Source: JBECKR01 sp040235415 | Lineage (GTDB): Bacteria; Acidobacteriota; Polarisedimenticolia; Polarisedimenticolales; Polarisedimenticolaceae | NCBI GenBank assembly: GCA_040235415.1 | Contig: JBECKR010000399.1 | Location: forward strand, 1-14,390 | DNA length: 14,390 nucleotides | Direction: 5' to 3' | Shown: one piece after another, positions 1 through 6,538 of the stretch | How the letters are laid out: each line of letters begins with the position of its first letter | Position numbering within the stretch: the first letter of the stretch is position 1 | The notes under the pieces: model-generated | The model's input: only the letters and a program-made list of their open reading frames with translations | Told to the model about the DNA's origin: nothing | Databases searched by the model: none | Translations under genes and position numbers: made by a program

Positions 1-474
1 CGCCCGACGACTCCCGCGGGTCCGGCGACGGAGCCCGCCGACGCGGAGACGCGCGAGCCGAAGCCGCCCGAGCCCGCCCCGGCGCCGGTTCGCGCACCCG
101 TCCCCGAACCCGCGCCCGCGCCTGCGCCCTCGCCCGAACCCGAACCCGAACCGGTCGCGGACGCCGAGCCGCCGCCGGAGTCCACGGTCCCGGCCGACGC
201 CGACATCGTCGGGCGTCTGACGGGACCCGCGAGGACCGAGGTGGCGACGATCGTGGTGATGGGACCCGACAACCTCCTGAGAGAGGCGACCCGGGTCCGG
301 CCGTTGCCGGACGGACGGTTCTGGTGCCGCGGGCTCGCGCCGGGTACGTACCGCGTCATCCTCGACGCGGGAGGCTCGAAGGTCGTCGTCGCGTCGCCGC
401 CGTTCCGTCAGGTCGAGGTGCGGGGCGACGGACCGGTAGAGCTTCCGCCGTTCGAGGTTCGCGGCGTCCGATGA
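1..474 (+). CDS. C-terminal part of a Pro/Glu-rich protein with a small beta-rich tail domain (partial)
   Basis: The frame is open from the first base and ends at the TGA at 472-474, so the start lies outside the window. The visible 157 residues fall into two parts. Residues 1 to about 65 are a disordered linker made mostly of Pro, Ala and Glu, including a PEPEPEP stretch. The remaining ~90 residues alternate hydrophobic and polar residues and contain the phrase 'GLAPGTYRVILDAGG'. That phrase resembles the 'L.PGtY.v' turn of carboxypeptidase-regulatory-like or PEGA-like beta-sandwich modules. The fold is an inference from that motif, and I cannot name the protein. Such tails often sit on envelope or signalling proteins after a flexible linker. 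An internal ATG/GTG near 241 could start a 77-residue product, but the linker in the same frame argues for one longer protein. The stop overlaps the next gene's start (ATGA, 471-474), so the two are probably cotranscribed. Confidence 0.75.
   Translation, partial: RPTTPAGPATEPADAETREPKPPEPAPAPVRAPVPEPAPAPAPSPEPEPEPVADAEPPPESTVPADADIVGRLTGPARTEVATIVVMGPDNLLREATRVRPLPDGRFWCRGLAPGTYRVILDAGGSKVVVASPPFRQVEVRGDGPVELPPFEVRGVR
133..150 (+). repeat. Three tandem CCCGAA hexamers encoding a Pro-Glu run
   Basis: CCCGAA occurs three times back to back inside the linker of the first gene and encodes (Pro-Glu)3. Surrounding codons extend the Pro/Glu/Ala-rich character over roughly 55-190. This is coding low complexity, probably a stiff or disordered spacer, not a mobile repeat. 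Confidence 0.8.
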
Positions 475-1361
475 GCGGCGGCGCGACGCGTTTCCTGGTC
501 AACCCGACGTCCGGACGCGGACGCGGCGCGGCCGTCCTCCCGCGCGTCCGTACCGCCGCGGGACACGGGGACGGAGAGGTTCGCGTCAGCGACAGCGCCG
601 CCCATCTGACCGCGCTCGCCCGCGAGGCGGTCGCCGACGGCGTCGGCCGGGTCGTGGTGGTCGGGGGGGACGGAAGCCTGCACCACGTCGTGCAGGCGCT
701 TTCGGGCTCGACGTGCGCGCTGGGCGTCGTCCCGGTCGGGTGCGGCAACGACCTCGCGGGGTCGCTCGGGATACCGAGCCGGATCGACGACGCTCTCGCG
801 CTGGCGATCGGCGGCGAGACCCGCCGGATCGATCTCGGCTGCGCCGGAGACCGGCGCTTCTCGTGTACCGGCGGCGTCGGGTTCGACGGGGAGGTCGCGC
901 GCGTCGTCCGCGAGAGGGTCCGCCGCGTGCCCGGAAAGCTGGCCTATCCGTTCGCGGCGCTCCTGGCGCTCTCGCGGTGGCGCTCGCCGGACGTGAGCGT
1001 CGAGTACGATACCGGGAGGTTCGAGGGCCGGGCGCTGTTCGTCGTCGTCGCGAACGCCCCGCGGTTCGGCGGCGGGATGAAGATCGCGCCGGCTGCCGCG
1101 ATGGACGACGGTCTGTTCGATCTGGTCATCGTCCGCGACCTTCCGCGGCACGCGATTCTGCGGGCGCTCCCGAAGGTCTACTCGGGACGGCACGTCGGCC
1201 ATCCCGCGATCGAGATCGTCCGCACGCGCGCCGCGACGGTCCGGGTGGATCGCCCGATCTTCGCATACGGCGACGGCGAGCCGATGACCGAGGTCGGGCC
1301 CGGCGGCGTGACGTTCCGAATCCTCCCGGGCGCCCTGTCGGTCGTCGCCTCCACCCGCTAG
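471..1361 (+). CDS. Diacylglycerol kinase / lipid kinase family protein (YegS/DgkB-like)
   Basis: This 296-residue protein has the length and motif order of the DAGK catalytic family, which transfers phosphate from ATP to a lipid hydroxyl group at the inner membrane face. Visible motifs are the N-terminal 'NPTSGRG' (11-17), the nucleotide-binding GGDGS loop (65-69; the family usually has GGDGT), GCGND (90-94; usually GTGND), GGGMKIAP (200-207), DDGLFD (212-217) and DGEP (268-271). The family assignment is secure. The lipid substrate (diacylglycerol, a sphingoid base or another) cannot be told. I chose the ATG at 471 because it overlaps the upstream stop as ATGA and the next residues already match the family N-terminus. 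An in-frame ATG at 324 would add 49 unrelated residues that read across the upstream gene. No strong ribosome site lies just before 471, so translational coupling is likely. The Thr-to-Ser and Thr-to-Cys substitutions are conservative. Confidence 0.93.
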   Translation: MSGGATRFLVNPTSGRGRGAAVLPRVRTAAGHGDGEVRVSDSAAHLTALAREAVADGVGRVVVVGGDGSLHHVVQALSGSTCALGVVPVGCGNDLAGSLGIPSRIDDALALAIGGETRRIDLGCAGDRRFSCTGGVGFDGEVARVVRERVRRVPGKLAYPFAALLALSRWRSPDVSVEYDTGRFEGRALFVVVANAPRFGGGMKIAPAAAMDDGLFDLVIVRDLPRHAILRALPKVYSGRHVGHPAIEIVRTRAATVRVDRPIFAYGDGEPMTEVGPGGVTFRILPGALSVVASTR

Positions 1362-1364
1362 AAT
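1359..1364 (+). promoter_or_regulatory. Candidate -10 element TAGAAT upstream of the MATE gene
   Basis: TAGAAT matches the -10 consensus at 5 of 6 positions and begins inside the TAG stop of the lipid kinase gene. Transcription would start near 1371, giving a leader of about 30 bases before the ATG at 1403. I see no good -35 hexamer. The same hexamer occurs in front of the asparaginase gene, which gives mild support. The MATE gene could equally be read from the upstream operon. Confidence 0.4.
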
Positions 1365-1402
1365 CCCCGTCCGTCCCGGCCGATATCCCCGGATGAGCCG
1401 CG

Positions 1403-2815
1403 ATGCCGACCTCGTCAGCCCAGCCGCCCGATCCGTCGTTGCTGCGCATGTCGGCGCCGCTCGTGGTGTCGTTCACCATGAGATCCGCGTTCACGCTCGT
1501 GGACTCGTTCTACGCCGCGACCATCGCCGACTCCGCGGTCGCGGCGATCGGCCTGACGATGCCGTTCGAGTTCCTCATGATCGCGCTCTGGGTCGGGATG
1601 TCGACCGGCCTGACCTCGACGTTCTCGCGCGCGATCGGCGCCGGCGAGACCCGCCGGGCCGACCAGTACCTGCGCTGCACCTGGACGTTCGTGCGAATCG
1701 CGGTACCCGCGTTCGCCGCCGTGGGAGTCGGGATCTGGTTCCTGTGGCCGCGCGGCGACCTCACCGCGGACACGTTCCACGATTTCCGGATCTACGGCAC
1801 CACGCTGATCGTCGGCTCGGCGTTCACGTCGTTCTGGTCGGTGGTGCCGGACTCGATCGTCAAGGCGTACCAGGACACGCGCTCGACGATGATCGCGGGG
1901 ATCACGTCGAACGTCATCAACGTCGTGCTGAACACCGTCTTCGTGTTCGTGTTCCACTGGGGGGTGTTCGGCATCGCGTTCTCGACGGTGCTCGGCAGGA
2001 TCGGCGGTCTCGCGTACGCCCTCGGCCGTGCGCGGCACCACGAGCACGGCCGCGCGAAGGGACCCGACGCCGCGGGCCAGGAGGACCCGGCGCCGTACCG
2101 CTCGCTGTTCGCCCTCGCGGTGCCGTCGTCCCTGACGTTCGCGTTGATGTCGACCGAGACGGCGGTCATCAACCGTATCCTCGCGGGGTTCGAGCACTCC
2201 ACCGCGTCGCTCGCCGCTTACTCGAATTACTACCGCGTGACGCTGTTCGCGCTCCAGCCCGTCATCGCCACCGGGATCGCGATGCTGCCGTTCGCGGCCC
2301 GGCGTTTCGGGCGCGGCGACGTCGAAGGCGTGCGACACGGGATACGGCAGGCGTTGACCGCCTGCTCCGCCTACGCGCTCCTCGTCGTCGGCCCCGTGAT
2401 GCTGTTCGGCGCGCCGTTCCTCGCCCGCCGTCTCGCGGATGCCCCGCTCGCCGTGCGCTACACGACCTTCGGCCTTCGCGTGGCGCCGCTCGTGTGCGTC
2501 CTGAGCGCTCCGTTCCTGCTCGCCCGGCCGGTGTTCGAGGGGATGCAGCGCGGCTCGCCCGGACTGGTCATGGCGGCGATCCGCTACCTCGTCCTGACGC
2601 TTCCGCTCGCTTGGGGCGGAAGCGAGATCGCGAGAATCGTGGGACAGCCTCCGATGTACGGGCTGATCGCGGGTCTGGCGGTCGCGGCTGCCGTGTCGTC
2701 GGCGGCGTTCTACGGTTGGCTGCGGGCCGCGCTGCCGTCCGGAGAGGCCGATCAGGCGTCGTCGCGCTTCAACACCGCCAACCGGTCTCGGAATGCCGAT
2801 CGCGCCCGGATGTAG
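1403..2815 (+). CDS. MATE family efflux transporter
   Basis: This 470-residue integral membrane protein fits the usual size of MATE (multidrug and toxin extrusion) exporters, which expel organic cations or metabolites using a Na+ or H+ gradient. The N-terminus (about 14-75) has the typical pattern of a first helix, 'TLVDSFYAAT', then 'AAIGLTMPFEFL' and 'GMSTGLTSTFSRAIGAGE', the conserved loop after helix 2. Further hydrophobic segments lie near 97-114, 130-150, 167-186, 234-256, 276-296, 318-340, 355-374, 387-404 and 417-440, giving about 12 helices. A charged His/Arg/Gly-rich loop at about 208-232 separates the two six-helix halves, as expected. The last ~30 residues are hydrophilic and read over the 3' end of the opposite-strand TerB-like gene. 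The substrate is unknown. The gene lies 41 bases after the lipid kinase gene on the same strand. An out-of-frame ATG at 1393 reads a long shadow frame and was not used. Confidence 0.92.
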   Translation: MPTSSAQPPDPSLLRMSAPLVVSFTMRSAFTLVDSFYAATIADSAVAAIGLTMPFEFLMIALWVGMSTGLTSTFSRAIGAGETRRADQYLRCTWTFVRIAVPAFAAVGVGIWFLWPRGDLTADTFHDFRIYGTTLIVGSAFTSFWSVVPDSIVKAYQDTRSTMIAGITSNVINVVLNTVFVFVFHWGVFGIAFSTVLGRIGGLAYALGRARHHEHGRAKGPDAAGQEDPAPYRSLFALAVPSSLTFALMSTETAVINRILAGFEHSTASLAAYSNYYRVTLFALQPVIATGIAMLPFAARRFGRGDVEGVRHGIRQALTACSAYALLVVGPVMLFGAPFLARRLADAPLAVRYTTFGLRVAPLVCVLSAPFLLARPVFEGMQRGSPGLVMAAIRYLVLTLPLAWGGSEIARIVGQPPMYGLIAGLAVAAAVSSAAFYGWLRAALPSGEADQASSRFNTANRSRNADRARM

Positions 2816-3282
2816 TCGCTGCGTTCGAGCAGGATCTCGTCCGCGATCTGGCGGATGACGGTCGACTCCACCGTGGAGATCGACCCGTCGGACGCCGCGA
2901 CCGCGAACAGGCACTCGAGCAGCCGGATCTTCTCCTCCCGGCTCGCGATGCTCGAGAACTCGCGCGTGACGAGGAAGTTCTCGGTTCCGCCGAACACGTC
3001 CGCCTGGTTGCGCGCGATGTCGACGACGAGCGCGGCGCGCTCGTCGGGCAGCCCGCCCGCGGCCGCGACGATCCGGCGCATCTCGGAGATCTCGTCGTCG
3101 CTCACCACGCGGTCGGCGCTCGCGACCCGCCCCAGGATGTAGGCGAAGGCCGCGAGGTGACGCGCCTCGTCGGAAGGCATGCCGGCGAGCTCCGCCACGA
3201 TCCGACGGACGGACTCGGTCTCACCCGACCGTTCCCCCGTCCGGTCCGGCCCGCCGATTCCGAGCAGATCGAGAATGGACAT
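2752..3282 (-). CDS. TerB-like (tellurite resistance TerB / DjlA-type) helical protein
   Basis: The 176-residue protein has two copies of the TerB-type helical motif. One is 'AYILGRVASADRVVSDDE' at about 47-64 and the other is 'LECLFAVAASDGSISTVE' at about 122-139. Each has a hydrophobic helix, an Asp-containing turn and a Glu that in the family helps bind a metal ion. TerB-domain proteins are cytoplasmic or membrane-associated. Outside tellurite-resistance clusters their role is mostly unknown. The start is the ATG at 3282, preceded by GGAGGT. In-frame codons further up read across the aminotransferase stop and look unlike a protein. It lies 11 bases after the aminotransferase gene and is probably cotranscribed with it. 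No other ter genes are near, so tellurite resistance should not be assumed. Its last 64 bases overlap the MATE gene on the other strand. Confidence 0.85.
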   Translation of the reverse strand: MSILDLLGIGGPDRTGERSGETESVRRIVAELAGMPSDEARHLAAFAYILGRVASADRVVSDDEISEMRRIVAAAGGLPDERAALVVDIARNQADVFGGTENFLVTREFSSIASREEKIRLLECLFAVAASDGSISTVESTVIRQIADEILLERSDYIRARSAFRDRLAVLKRDDA

Positions 3283-3286
3283 CGCG

Positions 3287-3292
3287 ACCTCC
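3287..3292 (-). promoter_or_regulatory. Ribosome binding site GGAGGT of the TerB-like gene
   Basis: Read on the minus strand, GGAGGT falls wholly in the 11-base gap after the aminotransferase TGA and ends 4 bases before the ATG at 3282. It fixes the TerB-like start against a longer upstream reading. Confidence 0.8.
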
Positions 3293-3293
3293 G

Positions 3294-4445
3294 TCAGTCT
3301 CTCAGGATCGCGGCCAGCGCCGTCATGCCTCGGCGGGTGACGTCGGGCGGGGCCGAGGTGAAGCACACGCGGACGTGACCCGGGTACGGACCGAAGCTCG
3401 TACCGGGCGCCACCAGGATTCCCCGATCGGCGCACGCCTCGAGCAGCGGGCCGAGCCCGTCCGGCCCGAGCCGGTGGGAGACGTCGAGGAACAGGAAGGT
3501 GCTCCCCTCCGGCGGTTCGATCCCGAGGATCGCGGCCGACTCGGCTCCGATCGAGCGGTACAGCTCCCGCGCCTCATCGACCCAGGCGTCTCCCGGCCCG
3601 GCGAGGGCCTCCTCGGCCGCGATCTGCGAGGCGGTCGGCGTGCTGTAGAACGTATGAACGCTGATCTTCGTGAGACTCTCCATGACCGCGGTCGGCCCGA
3701 CGACCCACCCGCACCGGTTCCCCGCCATCCCGAACGCCTTGGAGCACGAGTGCACCGAGAACGTCCGCTCCGGGGCGAGCGGCCGGCAGTAGGTGTGCTC
3801 GCCGACGTAGACGTAGTCCTCGTAGACCTCGTCCGAGAGGATCCAGAGGTCGTGACGCCGCGCCCAGGCGACGATCGCCTCGACCCGCTCCTTCGGGAGG
3901 ACGCGCCCGGTCGGGTTGTTCGTGGCGTTGACGTACACTGCCACGGTCCGCGCCGTACGCGCGCGATCGAGACGGGCCACCGTCTCCACGACGTCGTCTC
4001 CCGCGTCGCGGAGCGGCACCGCGACCGGCTCGCCCCGGAACGATCTCACGATCCCGTCGATCAGCGGCCAGAACGGCGCGAGGATCACGACCTCGTCCCC
4101 GGGGGAAAGGAGGGCTCCGAGCACGGCGCTGAGCCCTCCGGTCGCGCCCGCCGAGATCAGCACGTCGTCCCGTTCGGTCGGCGCGCCCGTGCGGCGGCGC
4201 GTCCGCTCGACGACGGCGTCGAGCAGCCCGCCCAGTCCCCGCGTAGGAGCGTAGCGGTGCATTCCGGGATGATCCGACTCCCGGAGGTCCTCCATGCGGC
4301 AACCGACCGCCGGGGCCAGCCAGGTGTCGCCGACGTGGAACGGGTAGCGTTCGCCGCCGTGGCGCTCGAGCCGCGCGCCGAGCGACGAGAACGCCGACAA
4401 CCGGACGGCGTGCACTCCGGAGCAGACCGCGGGGTACCTCGGCAT
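3294..4445 (-). CDS. PLP-dependent aminotransferase, class I/II (fold type I)
   Basis: This 383-residue protein has the full set of class I aminotransferase landmarks. They are the PLP phosphate-binding region 'SAGATGGL' (98-105), 'NATNNPTG' (173-180) with the Asn that contacts the cofactor, 'SDEVYEDYVY' (204-213) with the Asp that binds the pyridine nitrogen, and 'HSCSKAFGMAGNRCGW' (232-247) with the Schiff-base lysine at about Lys236. Near the C-terminus, 'HVRVCF' carries the Arg (about 359) expected to hold the substrate carboxylate. Aspartate-type and broad-specificity amino-acid aminotransferases of this size look alike, so the substrate is not assigned. No signal peptide is visible, so it should be cytosolic. 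It is the first gene of a two-gene unit with the TerB-like gene. The start ATG at 4445 has no strong ribosome site. A downstream start at Met51 would remove conserved N-terminal sequence and is less likely. Confidence 0.93.
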   Translation of the reverse strand: MPRYPAVCSGVHAVRLSAFSSLGARLERHGGERYPFHVGDTWLAPAVGCRMEDLRESDHPGMHRYAPTRGLGGLLDAVVERTRRRTGAPTERDDVLISAGATGGLSAVLGALLSPGDEVVILAPFWPLIDGIVRSFRGEPVAVPLRDAGDDVVETVARLDRARTARTVAVYVNATNNPTGRVLPKERVEAIVAWARRHDLWILSDEVYEDYVYVGEHTYCRPLAPERTFSVHSCSKAFGMAGNRCGWVVGPTAVMESLTKISVHTFYSTPTASQIAAEEALAGPGDAWVDEARELYRSIGAESAAILGIEPPEGSTFLFLDVSHRLGPDGLGPLLEACADRGILVAPGTSFGPYPGHVRVCFTSAPPDVTRRGMTALAAILRD

Positions 4446-4508
4446 CGCGGATCCGAGTGCGGCCCGCTCGACCTCGTCGATCGAGGCGTCGGGAACCGCA
4501 GACCGAAG

Positions 4509-4514
4509 AGTATA
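4509..4514 (-). promoter_or_regulatory. Candidate -10 element TATACT for the aminotransferase unit
   Basis: On the minus strand TATACT matches the -10 consensus at 5 of 6 positions and is one of the few AT-rich spots here. It lies in the 91-base gap between the exported-protein stop (4537) and the aminotransferase ATG (4445). Transcription would begin near 4502, giving a leader of about 57 bases. No recognisable -35 hexamer lies 16-18 bases upstream. Confidence 0.45.
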
Positions 4515-4536
4515 GTCCGCGCGGGCCGGGCCGGAC

Positions 4537-5448
4537 CTACTCGGCGGCGACGGGCGTGGGGCGGAAGCCGAGCCGCTCGAGCTCGGCGCGCGCGGCGGCG
4601 CGATCGGGGGCCTGCGGAGCCCCCTCCCAAAGCGTCGACCACCGCACGCAGCGCTCGAGCTTGCCTCGGGCGACGAGTCCCGGACGCTCCCCCGGGGAGA
4701 GACCGGACTCGACCTCCTCGCACAGCTGCGGCCAGGCCTCGCGCGCGGGGCAGCGGCCGTCGGCCGCAGCGATCTTCCGGCCGCGGTCGGCGAGCTCCCA
4801 GGCGAGCGGTCCGCGCGCGCTTCGAAACCCGCCGCGGTCGGCGACCTCGAGTCTCAGCCGAAGCTCGGACTCGGGCGCCGCGTCGACGGTGACGGTGTCG
4901 GGGCAGACCCGCGCCTCGTGCACGACGCGGCCGGCGCTCGCGCGATGGTGCCGTTCCTCGAGAACCGCCAGGACGTGCGGCCCGGGAGGGACGCGCTGGA
5001 CGAAGCGGAGCCCGGGGCCTCCCGAGAAAAGCCGGTTGCCGGGAGACCAGGCCAAGGGGTGTCCGTCGAGGTAGACGTAGAGCTCCCACGGATCGGACTC
5101 GGTATCGTCGCGGAGCGGGCGGTAGGCGATCTCGAATCGGACCGGCACCGTGCCGTCGGAAACCCGAGGCGGCGCGGGAGGGGGTCCGGCGAGCTCGAGC
5201 AGCCGCCGGACGAGCGGCGCGGGAGCGCCCGCCTTGGTCAGGGCGATGACGTCGTCCGCGGTCACGCGCGTGGGCCGCTCACCCGACGTCTCGACCCAGG
5301 TCCCGACGACGCCGGGGTCGACGCCGGCCGCGAGCATCCGGAGCACCTCCGCGACGACCGGGTCGGCAGGCACGGCTCCCGCCGCGGGGATCCACCCCGC
5401 CAGCGCGGCAGCGACGATCGCGGGGACGACGAAGCGGGTCGCGATCAC
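4537..5448 (-). CDS. Exported protein of unknown function
   Basis: I do not recognise this 303-residue protein. It begins with a short basic end (VIATR) and a hydrophobic stretch 'FVVPAIVAAALAGWI', then 'AAGA' before 'VPADP'. This is a plausible Sec signal peptide cut near residue 25. Residues about 31-87 look helical and include 'VTADDVIALTKAGAPAPLV', which resembles the short 'dvi.L.kaG.s..vi' helical unit seen near the N-terminus of various secreted bacterial proteins. Residues about 100-205 are beta-rich ('ELYVYLDGHPLAW', 'GPHVLAVLEERHH'). The C-terminal ~95 residues are charged, with four cysteines at 233, 243, 267 and earlier at 182 that could form disulfides. The GTG start at 5448 is chosen because it gives the signal peptide and has GGAGGG 10 bases upstream (5459-5464). 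A TTG at 5478 or an ATG at 5538 would add an unlikely leader, and the latter would cross the divergent asparaginase start. Confidence 0.7.
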   Translation of the reverse strand: MIATRFVVPAIVAAALAGWIPAAGAVPADPVVAEVLRMLAAGVDPGVVGTWVETSGERPTRVTADDVIALTKAGAPAPLVRRLLELAGPPPAPPRVSDGTVPVRFEIAYRPLRDDTESDPWELYVYLDGHPLAWSPGNRLFSGGPGLRFVQRVPPGPHVLAVLEERHHRASAGRVVHEARVCPDTVTVDAAPESELRLRLEVADRGGFRSARGPLAWELADRGRKIAAADGRCPAREAWPQLCEEVESGLSPGERPGLVARGKLERCVRWSTLWEGAPQAPDRAAARAELERLGFRPTPVAAE

Positions 5449-5476
5449 GTCCGGGACGCCCTCCGGCGAGCGCTCC

Positions 5477-5482
5477 AATGTA
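5477..5482 (-). promoter_or_regulatory. Candidate -10 element TACATT for the exported-protein gene
   Basis: On the minus strand TACATT matches the -10 consensus at 4 of 6 positions and sits about 28 bases before the GTG at 5448. This would give a leader of roughly 20 bases containing the GGAGGG ribosome site. No clear -35 is visible. Together with the plus-strand element at 5523-5528 it would make a short divergent promoter region. Confidence 0.3.
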
Positions 5483-5522
5483 CCACGCGCGAGTCCCCCG
5501 GCGTCCGGCGCCGCGCGCTCTG

Positions 5523-5528
5523 TAGAAT
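5523..5528 (+). promoter_or_regulatory. Candidate -10 element TAGAAT giving a leaderless asparaginase mRNA
   Basis: TAGAAT ends 8 bases before the asparaginase ATG at 5537. Transcription normally starts about 7 bases after a -10 hexamer, so the message would begin at or next to the start codon. No Shine-Dalgarno sequence lies between, which agrees with leaderless translation. No good -35 hexamer is seen. Confidence 0.5.
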
Positions 5529-5536
5529 GGTCGCCC

Positions 5537-6538
5537 ATGGCACGTCGCGTCGTCATCCTGCACACCGGCGGCACCCTCGGCATGCGTCCGCGCGAGCCGG
5601 ACCGGGCGCTCGCGCCCGACGAGTTCGGCGCCACCGTGCTCGAGCACGTCCCGGAGCTCCACGACATCGCCGAGATCGAGCCCCGGGTGCTTTTCAACAT
5701 CGATTCGTCGGACATCGGACCGACGCACTGGGCGGCGATCGCGGCGGAGGTCGAGTCGGCGCTCGGCCGAGGCGACGGCGTCGTCGTGACCCACGGCACG
5801 GACGCGATGGCGTACACCGCCGCGGCGCTTTCGTTCCTGCTGCGGGGTCTGCCCGGTCCGGTGGTGCTGACCGGCTCTCAGCGCCCGCTGTCGGATCCAC
5901 GCTCCGACGCCCGCGGAAATCTCGTCGGCGCCGTCGACCTCGCGACCCGCGACATTCCCGAGGTCGCGATCTACTTCCAGGGGACGTTGCTCCGCGGCAA
6001 TCGCACCACGAAGGACAGCACCTTCGCGTACGGCGCGTTCCGCTCGCCGAACCTGTTGCCTCTCGCCGAGGTCGGCGCCGGCGTACGCAGCGTCACGCCT
6101 CCGCTCCGTCCCGATCCCCCGCTCCGTGTCGAGGGGCGGTTCGACGAGCGCGTCGCGGCGGTCCGCCTCGTACCGGGTCAGAGCCCCGCGGTGCTGCGCG
6201 CCCTCGCCGGAACCGAGGTCCGGGGCGTCCTGGTCGAGGCGTTCGGCTCGGGGAACCTCCCGGCGGTCGACCGCGGGATCGCCGACGCGGTCCGGGGGCT
6301 CACCGCCTCGGGTCGGCTGGTGGCGATCGCGTCCCAGGCGCCACACGGCTCGGTCGATCTCGAGCGCTACGTGGGCGGACGGCTCGCCCGCGAATGCGGC
6401 GCGGTCGGAGTCGCGGACATGACGCGCGAGGCGGCGGCCGTGAAGATGATGTACGTCCTCGGCTCCACGGCCTCGATCTCCGAGGCTCGAGACGCGCTCG
6501 CCGTCCAGAGCGCCGGCGAGATGGGCGGCGGACCGTGA
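5537..6538 (+). CDS. ansA: L-asparaginase, type I-like (cytoplasmic)
   Basis: This 333-residue protein hydrolyses L-asparagine to aspartate and ammonia. Both catalytic threonine motifs are present: 'HTGGTLGM' (9-16, nucleophile Thr13) and 'THGTDAMAYTA' (85-95, Thr88-Asp89). Lys159 in 'TTKDS' completes the second triad. 'LTGSQRPLSDPRSDARGN' (111-128) and 'EAFGSGNLP' (234-242) are also typical. The TGGTLGM form and the lack of a signal peptide fit the cytoplasmic type I group rather than the periplasmic type II group. Related subfamilies act on glutamine or glutamyl-tRNA (GatD), but GatD carries extra N-terminal sequence not seen here. The stop overlaps the next start as GTGA, so the two genes are translationally coupled. 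The ATG at 5537 lies just after a TAGAAT -10 element and directly precedes the first beta strand, so the start is well supported. Confidence 0.92.
   Translation: MARRVVILHTGGTLGMRPREPDRALAPDEFGATVLEHVPELHDIAEIEPRVLFNIDSSDIGPTHWAAIAAEVESALGRGDGVVVTHGTDAMAYTAAALSFLLRGLPGPVVLTGSQRPLSDPRSDARGNLVGAVDLATRDIPEVAIYFQGTLLRGNRTTKDSTFAYGAFRSPNLLPLAEVGAGVRSVTPPLRPDPPLRVEGRFDERVAAVRLVPGQSPAVLRALAGTEVRGVLVEAFGSGNLPAVDRGIADAVRGLTASGRLVAIASQAPHGSVDLERYVGGRLARECGAVGVADMTREAAAVKMMYVLGSTASISEARDALAVQSAGEMGGGP

Noticed and set aside
2752..3282. Tellurite resistance locus
   Set aside because: Only a TerB-like domain is present. No TerC, TerD, TerZ or TehB-like gene lies in the window.
1393..3378. 661-codon plus-strand frame over the MATE and TerB-like genes
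   Set aside because: Its translation is Arg/Asp/Pro-rich with no recognisable domain, while the overlapping frames give clear MATE and TerB-like proteins.
4918..6534. Open frame extending the acyl-CoA synthetase upstream by more than 500 codons
   Set aside because: It is Arg/Gly/Pro-rich shadow sequence lying over the asparaginase and exported-protein genes. The synthetase family begins right after the GTG at 6535.
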